A DNA stretch of 64,000 nucleotides from contig CDMY01000061.1 in NCBI GenBank assembly GCA_001179505.1, positions 32,983 to 96,982 of the forward strand, read 5' to 3'. A program made the translations under genes and the position numbers. The notes under the pieces were generated by a model. The model was not told the DNA's origin. It searched no databases and worked only from the letters and a program-made list of their open reading frames with translations. Source of the DNA: Vitrella brassicaformis (taxonomy: Eukaryota; Sar; Vitrellaceae). This document shows positions 47,374 to 56,700 of the stretch, piece by piece (the first letter of the stretch is position 1; each line of letters begins with the position of its first letter).

Positions 47374-47900
47374 ATGGGGGGTAGAGAGTGAGTGGTGAGT
47401 GAATGACGGACGGGTGGCTGGAGAGTCACTCGCTTCTATATACGTGACACAATGCAGACACGTGTGTGTGTGTGTGGGACCGGGAAACATGATTGATGGA
47501 TCTCGAACGATTCCCCCGGCCACCCCATCCATGCTTTGCTTTGCTTAAATCATTGAATGCATTAAGTAAAGCATTCAGGCAGTCGGCCACTCACTCGTCC
47601 GTGCGTGTTCAGTCAGGGAGAAGTACAAGGTAGGTGGGTGGGTCTATCGGCCGGTCGGTCAAAACGCCCTAGCGGCTCCATGCGACAGACAAGTTGCGGG
47701 AGGGAAGCAGACAGACAGACAGCTAGGCTAGCCCACCAAACTGACTCATCCATCCATCCATCCATCTGAGCAGCCATGGATGCAGTATATATAATGCAGG
47801 CACGCATGACAGACAGACAGACAGACAGGAAAAGAGCGACAAAGAGCAGTTAGTTAGTTATGTCACCCCCACCCACCTAGCTAGCCCCCCCTTGTGTGTG
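47374..47900. other. Intergenic, convergent 3' ends
   Basis: About 530 bp. It contains a TG run near 47463-47476, an imperfect inverted pair TTGCTTTGCTTAA / TTAAGTAAAGCATT near 47540-47575, CAGA repeats and TCCATCCATCC repeats. No exon or RNA gene is seen. Confidence 0.5.
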
Positions 47901-50900
47901 TCATCCGTTCAGTTCTTGGATGTCCTGCTGCACCTTTGATGCATCGCCCTTGGCCATCCCCTGCTCCCACTGGATGAGCCGCTCCACCCCGTTGGCCACC
48001 TCAGAAATGATGTCGGCCTCACTCGCCCCCATCGCCCGGGCGTTGGTGACGTCGAAGAGCCCCTCGCCCGACGGCTCTGGGCGCACGCGCACCCCCATGT
48101 GTGCGATGGCCGACGGGGGGAAGGACGACAGGGCGGCCAGGTGCGGCAGCTTCATAAGCAGCGACAACTTGAGACCCGTGCCCCACATCGATGGACAGCT
48201 CGTGATGTGCCTGCAGCCATCGGCAATACACACCAGCGCAGCGCAGAGAGCATTGAGTTGAGAGACATCGGCCCGGCGAGATGTCCAGCGTACCCGAATT
48301 GTTCGTCGACAATGAATGAGGCGTCCTTGCTGGCGAGGTATGTGTCGAGTTGCGTCACGGCCTCGCGCATGAGTGTGACGACCGCCTTGACGTCACCGCC
48401 CTTCTTGATGACCATGAGCTTCAGGTGGTCGTCCTCATTCACCCAAGCCAGCACCTCACGGCTGGTCGACAGGAAGAATCCCCGACCATCAGGCCACCCC
48501 TCACCCATTTTGGTGGTCTTCAAGGCGGTGTGAGTAAGTGATTGGGAGAAGCGGGACAGACAGTGTTGAGAGCCACACACACAGAGACACAGACGACCAT
48601 TGATATATGCTGCGGCACACATTCATTGTGTCAGTCACTGTCCGCGTAGTACCCACCTGGAAGTATGGCGACGTGGGGCTGCTGAACAGCTGCTGCTCGT
48701 CAACAAACTGCTGACGGAACTCGGGAGACATCTCGGCCAGCCGGTGATACTGACCCGCCACCTCACCCGTCAGCCCGCTCAGCCCATCGCCCAGCAGCTG
48801 CTCCGTCGCGGCCCTTTCTTTGGCATCCATGGCCGGCGGCAGTGCAAATCCCCCGATAGATCTGTTGATTCTCAGTCTGGCGGAGAGGATGACATTGCCT
48901 GAGGGGTCCCAGCTGTCGGCCTTGATGTGTGTGGGGTCGATCAGCATCGGTGAGGGGGTCGGGTGCCGCCCATTGGGGCCGAGGCCGTGACGCTTCGCCA
49001 CCACCAGGCCGTAGAAGTCGCGGAACAGACTCACACTCTCCTCGTCGCCAACGACACAACCGACTGCTGCGTCTGACGAGGGAGAGGCGTCCTCGATGCC
49101 GCACTTGGTCGCCCTGCATGACAAAAGGAGAGGCCACGGCAGGGCAGCCTTGGCCAGTGTCTCCCCTCCCCTGTGTGGTGTGTGTGGATACAAACATTTC
49201 CAGTGTGAAGTCGTTGCGGCTTTTGACGCCCTTGTATTTCTCTGCCAGCTCTGGGTGGGCCTTCAGGATATCCCGCACGGCTTGGCCTCCCGCCGTGGCA
49301 CTTGGAGCGGCGGCAACTGCACACAAGAATGGAATGCACACCAGACACAGAGGGCTGGGCTCTTTCCTCCCCCTCTGTTGCTGCAGTGTACCTCCCGCCC
49401 CCGCTCACCATCCGCAGGACCATGGTCAGGTTCTCTGGTCTCCTTCTTCTCTATCGGCAGCTCTTTAGGCTCCTCCTTCTCTGTCGGCGCCTCCGCGTCC
49501 TTCTTGGGCTGCTCTTTGGGCGGCACCTCCACCTTCTCCACCTTCTCCGCCTTTGCCTTTGGCTCTGGTCTCTTGAACCCCCTTTGCGTGACCTTCCGCA
49601 CCTCATCCTGCACGGCCGCCGACCCGCCCTCCTTGTCCAACATGGCCTCCCAGGCAATCAGCTGCTTGACGCCCTCCCCCACCACCTCGAGTATCTCGTC
49701 CTCAGTCATGCCCGCCTTGGCGATGTTGCCCACGTCGAGCGCCCCATCGGCCGCTGCATCCCCGAAGCGGCCGTCAGGTGCTGGAGAAATGTAGAGACCC
49801 AGCGCTGCCAGCAGGGCCGTGGCCTTGTCGTCTGGTTGCTGCGTGGCGCGAGGCGTCTTGGCGAGGGGCTTGAAGGCGAGCAGGGTCGCCAGGTTGGGGA
49901 CGCGGAGCACCACCGAGACATGAAGGCCGGTGCCCCAGTTGGAAGGGCTACTTGTGATGTACCTGACACATTGATGGGATGGGATGGATGGGTGGACGGA
50001 GAGAGCAGAGACACCCATGTCCGTGCCGCCCCGACCCGACCTACCCGAATTGTTGATCGATGAGGAAGTCGGCCTTGTCTTGTTTGAGTGCGTTGCTGAG
50101 CTCGGTCATCAAGTACTGCGTTTTGGTGATGAGTGTCTTGAGGTCTGCGTTGGGCTGCAGCGCCACCACGCGCAGATGGTCGTCCTCGTTGACCCACACC
50201 AGCACGCTTTTGTCGTCGGTCATGTACAGACCACGGCCGTCAGGCCAGTCACGGCCGATGCGAGACGACTGCATCCATCACACACAGACATGAACAAACC
50301 ACACACACAAGAGCGATGCGATCAGCAGGTCTATGCATAGATCTATGCGATGCGCATGTGTTGTCCAGTCAGTCCACCTGGCAGTATTGCGAATCTGGTG
50401 GAGTGAAGAGCATCTTGTCGATCACCAGGTCGTCACGGTCGGCAGCAGCCATCTTGGCCAGCGGGAAGTAGCGGCCCTTCAGCTCCCCCGTCAGCCGACA
50501 CAGTGCATTGGCAACCACCGACTCCACCTTGCGACGCTCGCCGCGCGTGCACTGCGGCGGCAGTGCAAATCCCCTGATAGATCTGTTGATCCTCAATCTG
50601 GCGGAGAGGATGACATTGCCTGAGGGGTCCCAGCTGTCGGCCTTGATGTGTGTGGGGTCGATCAGCATCGGTGAGGGGGCCGGGTGCCGCCCATTGGGGC
50701 CGAGGCCGTGACGCTTCGCCACCACAAGGCCGTAGAAGTCGCGGAACAGACTCACACTCTCCTCGTCGCCAACCACACAGCCGAGGATGCCCTCGTCTGC
50801 ACAATCGAGGCCGCACTGGATGCACCTGAATGAAATAAACCGGACGACATCAGACAATGAGACAGCAATGAGTGTCTCTGTGGCCGTCCCCCACTCACTC

Positions 50901-51937
50901 ACTGGTCGAAAGTGAAGCCGGTGTTCGTGACGGTGGTTCTGTATCTGTAGTAGAGGTCTTGTCTCTCCATCAGCACCTCAGCCATGATGGTGTTGGATGT
51001 CTCCAGCAGGGGGAAGTCCAACGTCGGGTCCAGATACAAAGCAGGGTTGGAACTCTTACCGCCTGGGTCAAAGGCAAAGGGCACAGCCAACCAACCACTG
51101 TGTTTGTTTGTTCGTTCCATGGCATGCATGTCTCACCGGTAGGGATCGGCCCGCTGGGTGATGCTCCCGGCTTCGCACCCTCAACCTTCAGCTTCTCGAG
51201 GTACCGCACCTGCAGGCAGGCAGGCAGGCAGACAGACGGGAAGCGTGTGTGTGTGTGTGTGTGTGTCCCCACCCTACCTACCATGTACTCGAGTGGTTCT
51301 TTGGGTTTGTCGATGAGTATCTGCTGCACCATGGTCTGCAGCACGGTCTGCAGGTTGTGCTCGTCGAGGTACTTCTGTGCGTTGAGGGCCGCCTGATGTC
51401 GGCTCTGCCGCCTCTCCGTCTGCTTCTTGGCCGCCGGATCGGTCAGCTGGGCGTTGATCTTGAGCGTCAGGGACTGCGCGCCGGTGCCCGCTGGGTTGGG
51501 GATGGAGATGATCTCGTCGACATTGCTTTTCTGCTTCAACTTGGCCGTGCTCAGCTGCGTGCCACCCAACTGCACACACACACACACACACATGAACCAC
51601 ACACACATGAACCAATCAGACAGAGAGGGGACTCTCTAGTCGTGTTGTGCACGCGACCCTTTTTGCGATGCAACATGTCTACAGCGTTTTACATACCATG
51701 GAAAGGACCTCCACTTTGAACGTGTTTGAGCTGGCCGACGGGAAGCGGAAGGGCTGTGTGCGGCAGACACAGGGACAGGACTCGATGTGCGGCAGTATAT
51801 CTTAGTGCTGGTCAGTGAGTCTAGAGCTCATTGACCTCATTGAGTTTGAGTGGTGCCTGTCGTCTGGTGTCGCCGACGCGTATGGACACATAGGAGCGAG
51901 GGGGGAAGCTGTTGGCCTCAGTCACCGTCACCTCCAT
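47901..51937 (-). CDS. Fusion: C2-like + Dpy-30/RIIa docking + two ATP:guanido phosphotransferase repeats
   Basis: Arginine-kinase-type enzyme that would move phosphate between ATP and a guanidino compound. Start at 51937: MEVTVTEANSFPPRSYVSIR, then PFRFPSASSNTFKVEVLSM, a C2-like strand pattern. Next KYLDEHNLQTVLQTMVQQIL then KPKEPLEYMVRYLEKL, a close Dpy-30/RIIa dimerisation-docking motif. Repeat 1 (about 51050-49640) has GCVVGDEESVSLF, ILSARLRINRS, WVNEDDHLRVV and ITSSPSNWGTG. A Lys/Glu/Pro linker (49560-49440) joins repeat 2, which has the same blocks, ending WVNEDDHLKLM and ITSCPSMWGTG, and stops at 47901. Relative to arginine kinase (CPTNLGT, NEEDHLR, GTRGEHTE), repeat 1 has Ser for the reactive Cys; repeat 2 keeps Cys but has Met for Asn; both have Asp for the catalytic Glu and lack GTRGEHTE. 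Docking suggests flagellar anchoring. Confidence 0.88.
48834..49063 (-). repeat. Near-identical 230-bp block in kinase repeat 2
   Basis: Matches 50555-50784 at 223 of 230 positions by my count. It codes for the GCVVGDEESVSLF to GFALPP part of the second kinase repeat. Identity drops sharply on both sides, although both flanks are homologous coding sequence. Confidence 0.9.
50555..50784 (-). repeat. Near-identical 230-bp block in kinase repeat 1
   Basis: Partner of 48834-49063 in the same orientation, at a constant offset of 1721 bp without indels. Silent positions are also conserved. Confidence 0.9.
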
Positions 51938-52310
51938 CGCTGGACAACAAATTTAATCGACACTGGCTGGCTGGCTGGCTGGTTGGCTGCATATGAAACA
52001 ACAAAGGGAGATTCCTTTCGGTGGGCCCTGTGGATCCCCTTCCCCCCTCACCTCACCAAGGGCCTCTCGAGCTTTTCGTTCACTTGGGCTGGCGCATGCA
52101 GTGCCCCTGCGTGTCTGTGGCGAGGGGCCGTCACGAAAGGATCAATACAGGGTCTCCGTCACTCAAAACCCTCCAAGAAAAGGCCAAGGGCTCTAAGGGA
52201 CCTTTCTTCTCACCGCCGTTAGACGTGTCGGTCATGCTCTAACGCTAACCCAGACCGCTGTAAACATTACGGCAAGGAGGGAAGGGAAGGCTTGTTGTTG
52301 TGTTTTGAGA
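51938..52310. promoter_or_regulatory. Divergent 5' region, guanidino kinase / LHC protein
   Basis: 373 bp between opposite start codons. It has CGAGCTTTTCG at 52068-52078, close to the motif of other head-to-head gaps, and a GGCTGGCT run near 51965. Little else stands out. Confidence 0.4.
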
Positions 52311-53348
52311 ATGAAGTCCGTCCTCGCCGCTCTCTTTGTCTATCTCTCCATCTCGCAGGGTACGCAGCGCAGCGCCATGTTTCCAGGGACTCCTAATGGG
52401 TGTTTCTTCACCGGTGTGCTACTCTGTCTGTTCTGTGTTGTGTGTGCAGGCTTCGCTGCCCCTGCATCCAGCGCGTTTGTGTCCTCTCCTGGCGTGAATG
52501 CGCTGACTCGGCTGCGTTCGCCTGCGAAGGCGGCGGCCGGTCGGCTGGACATGAGCGTGTTCAACGAAGGCGTTGAGAAGTTTGGCAAGGACTTCGCCAT
52601 GCCAAAGAAGATGGGATTCGGGCCAACAGGTGGGTGAGCGCCACTCTCACTCACACATGCACTGCTCCGTCCAGATGTGCAGCGTGAGTGCTCATCTTTC
52701 TGTGTGTTTTCTGTTGGCCACTCTCTCCTACCTACCTGTTCTGTGTGTCTGTCTGGTGTCTGCATGTGCCCCCCAGCGAATGCTGAGCGCTGGAATGGTC
52801 GGCACGCGATGGCGGGGTGGGTGAGTCTGCTGTTCATTGCGTACGCCAAGTACACGGGGAACCCGATCTTTGGCTTCCCCGGCCCCGAGGAGACCTTCAA
52901 GTGGATTGCGTATGGCGGCAAGGAGGCGGAGATCCCTCTGCAGAACATCTACGTGCTGGTGTTCAACGCCCACCTGCTGATGATATCGCTCATCGCCTTC
53001 CTCTTCAACGACTCGCTGCCGGACAAGTTCTGGTTCAGCGACGGTGAGGACGACGAGGAGCCCGCGGGACTCATCCCCAGATTCGAGCCGGGACTCACAA
53101 AGGGCGCTGAAATGCTCAACGGGTCAGTGACGGAGGGAGGGATGGAGGTCGAGAGTGGGCGGCAGATGCACACTGTGTATGAGTGGTATCGTCTTTGTGT
53201 GTGTGTGTGTTGGTTGTGTTGCGTTGTGTCCACCAGGAGGTTGGCGATGCTGGGTCTGGTAGTGCTGCTGGTGACAGCTTTCGGGACCGGCCAGTCGGTG
53301 GACCAGGTCATGGACAAGGCCCTCGGCGGCCTGCTCATTCCCAAGTAG
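52311..53348 (+). CDS. LHC-superfamily plastid protein (chlorophyll-binding type)
   Basis: Four exons fit exactly: 52311-52359, 52450-52629, 52777-53122 and 53237-53348, giving 228 residues. MKSVLAALFVYLSIS is a signal peptide and GFAAPASSAFVSSP follows as a transit start, the bipartite signal of a plastid with more than two membranes. Helix 1 has ANAERWNGRHAMAGWVSLLF, the middle helix IYVLVFNAHLLMISLIAFLF, and helix 3 EMLNGRLAMLGLVVLLVTAF. The E..NGR.AM.G motifs hold the chlorophyll ligands and the salt-bridge Glu/Arg pair. The middle helix is unlike typical FCP, so a RedCAP-like or other LHC-related protein is more likely than a main antenna. Function may be light harvesting or photoprotection; that choice cannot be made from sequence alone. 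Confidence 0.85.
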
Positions 53349-53777
53349 ACAGACGTCTCGACAGGAGGACGGAGGGACGGACTGACAGACGGCAGCCTGG
53401 CTACCTACCCTACCTACCTATTGGTTTAGTTCTGCGGGTGGCTGGCCGGCTGGATGGATGGATGGATGGATGGCTGTTTGTGTGTAGAGTAGCAATCAAT
53501 GAGAGATGGATATGGATGGGACGAGATGAGAAGACGTGATGATGAGATTTATGACAGACAGATGAGATGAGATGACAGACGAGTAACGTAACAATGCTGC
53601 TGCTCATGCAACACACAACGTGACCCCGCCATTGATCCTGAAGAACAAGCGTTGGCAACCCGCTAAGCTCGCAGTCTCAAGAGGGCCTCCCGATCTGGTG
53701 CAGCAGGGCTCATGAGCTAGGTGTAGTGTGCCCATCCCCCAGCCATCCATTCATCCATCCATCTATCTCCAGCCATC
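53349..53777. other. Intergenic, 5' region of the RUN gene
   Basis: Contains GGATGGAT and GATGAGAT repeats. CGCTAAGCTCGCAG at 53661-53674 is identical to the 14-mer at 19476-19489 in front of the dehydratase gene. No exon or RNA gene is seen. Confidence 0.5.
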
Positions 53778-56700
53778 ATGCGTCCTTGGTCAACTCCCCA
53801 TTCCACCCCTCCCTGTGTTGACCCCCTAGAGCATGAGATCCGCAAGTACGAGCTGCCGCAAAGCAATACTCTACCGGCCATTCAACACATCCGCCAGCTC
53901 AACACCGCCATCCAGCGACTGATTCTCGACGTCATGGGCGGCGACACCCCCAATGGCGGCAAAGGAGGGCTGACGGGGTGGCTCAACCCTCTGGGCGGGC
54001 CTGGGGAGAGGTGGGGGGAGGGCATGAGGGCGCTCTTCCGGCAGATACGCAGCTGCCTCTTGCTGGGATTCAGAAGGTACGGTGACATGACAGGACATGC
54101 ATCAATCACGTTCTTCAGGCACGGTGCGGTGCACCAAGTAGGTCATCGATGTTTTGGTGTGTGGTTGTGTTGTGTTGTGTGCAGGTACCAGGACGTGATA
54201 GACGATGCGGTGTTCCTGCTGGTGGTGCCCGAGTACCTGGAGCACCTGGACGCCGACCTGCACCTGCTGATCTTCCTGTGTGTCAACAAGCGCCTGGTGG
54301 CGTTCATCAACGAGCTCTTCCACGACGAGGGACGGATGCAGCACTTCTACGAGGTCAGTCAGCGGTTGCAGCACACACCGGACGGACCGAGGGGATAGAT
54401 TGTGTGTGTGTGTGTGTGTGTGCAGTCGTGGGCTGTGTTGCGTGATGAGGAGCTCTTCCTGTCCTTCACTTCGGCACTGATGGGTCAGTGAGTGAGTGGG
54501 GTGGGTGCTCGCACGATACTGTCTGTATCTAATCGCTTCCTTCATCTGGGTGCCCTCCCGTGTGGTGTGCCTGTCAGCATTGGAGACCCTCAACTTTGCC
54601 AGTCCGCCGGAGCTGTCGTCCAAGTTTGTCGCACTCGCCATTAAGAATATCAAACTGGTCAGTGAGGGACACACACGCGCGGGACGGGACACGGTATGTG
54701 TGTCGATAGGTACGGGCCATTTGATGTAATGTAATGTGTATGTGTATGTGTGTGTGTGTGTGTAGCGTCCGTTGAAGGTCGACCTCAACCGCATGAAGGC
54801 CCGAAACGGCATTGAACCGCAGCCTGTAGAAGGTACGCTCTCAGCGCTTCGGTCTCTTATGTGTGCATGTGCCTGTCTGTGTCTGTGTCTGTGTGTGTCT
54901 GTGTGTGATGTGATGTGTGCTGTGCAGATCGGAACAAGCCCATCTCTGACTTCTTTCTCACCTGCGAGGCCTGCAAGCTGGGCCTCGGCCACGGACCCAC
55001 AGGTTGGTTACCTACGTCTGGTCTGCCGGCTGGTCGATAGATACACTCACTCACTCACCGACCCACCTCCCCTTGCTTGTGCTTGGTTGTCTTGTCTTGT
55101 CTCTCAGCGCGTCCCTTCAGCTCGCCCCCTCCCCCTCCACCGCCCCAAGCAGTCGCTGCTGCTGCAGTCGCCAACGACAACAACAATGCTGCTGCGCTGC
55201 ATCTGCATCCCATCGACGAGGAGGAGGAGGAGGAGGATGAATACGCCCGCAGCGCCGCCGACACGGACACGGACCTGTCGGCGGAGCGGCTCCTCACCGG
55301 TGATGACGTCGAGGAGGATGAGGAGGGCCCGTGCCCACGGCGGTCGGTGACCGAGCCGGCCATCTCACATGGTGGCCCCTCCGATGGGGAGGGTGAGGGG
55401 TCTGAGGAGGAGGAGGAGGAGGAGGACGGCGTCGACGAGCCCGGCCGCAAGAGTGAGGGCGACAGTCCATCGCCATACACAGAAGATGATGGTGTTGATC
55501 TGCCCGTCTCCCTCCTGGCACCCGGCGTGTCCGAGTTATCACCCGACACACCCTCACTTGGCCACGAGCTGGGCAAGTATGCTGCTCGAGAAGCCGATGA
55601 GCCGCCCATGCTGCCCGAGAGCGATCCAGGCATTATCCCGCCATCCCACGAAGCGCCGACAGGAGCGGGCGAGACCACCCACGAGGACACCGCAACTAAC
55701 GACCAGGACAGCCCGCTGCTCCGTCTCGACGATGAGACGCCATGGGACGAGGGGGCCTCACTGACCTCACAGCACCATCACGCTGCCATCCATCAGCCCC
55801 TCTTAGCAGCGGGCAGCGGCACCCACGACCTGCTGTCGATGGACCAAGACGAACTCGCGGCCGTCTTCTCTTCCGCAGGCACGGCCGAGGCGCCTGTCCC
55901 ACCGCCCACGGCGGCAGGGAGAGAGGAGCAGGAGCGGCCGAGCAGCAGCGAGGGCGAGATCATTGTCGATCTGGAGAATGAGGAGGGGGAGGGGGAAGGC
56001 GTGGAGACCCTGCTGGAGCTGACCGATAGTATCGCACCTCCATCGCCATCGCCATCGCCGTCGACCCCTGATGCGGCCCCGCTCCCCCCTCCCAATCCCC
56101 ATTCCCCGCCCCCTGCCGCTCCCAAGAATCCCCTGCAGGACCTCTTCGCCAATGTCCACGGCGAGGGGGACGAGGGCGAGGCCGAGGAGTCGCCTGGTGA
56201 CACGTCCTCCTTCTTCAGTGTGCTGCCGGCTCCATCGCCGCCACTGGTGTCCCGCGACACCGATGCGCGCCCGGGTGTCTGCCTGCCCCCACCCGGCGTG
56301 TCGCTGGCGAGCGCCCTGTCTGAGCGAGAGCGGTTCCTGGCCCTGACGCAGCACTACGGCGAGCAGCAGCGGTGCGACAGCCTCTCGCTGTCAGCCACGG
56401 GGGGCAGCAGCCACAGCCATGAGAGGGACCTCCCTCCGTCCCCCAGTGGCAGCAGCATCAGCATCAGTGGTGGGGGCAGCAGCAAGCCCACGTTTTCAGA
56501 GGTGTATGAGATCCATCGCAAGCTCAACCTGCCGCCGGCGTACCTGCTGCCGACTGCCGACGTGCCTGCGGGTGATGGGGGGGATGAGGACACGACCACG
56601 GCACCGCCACCCCTTGCTGCGTCGAGTAGTGATGAGAAGAAGCAGCAGCAGCTGCAGCATGGGGTGAGTGTCGAGGAGGGGCCTTCCGTGTCTGTGAAGG

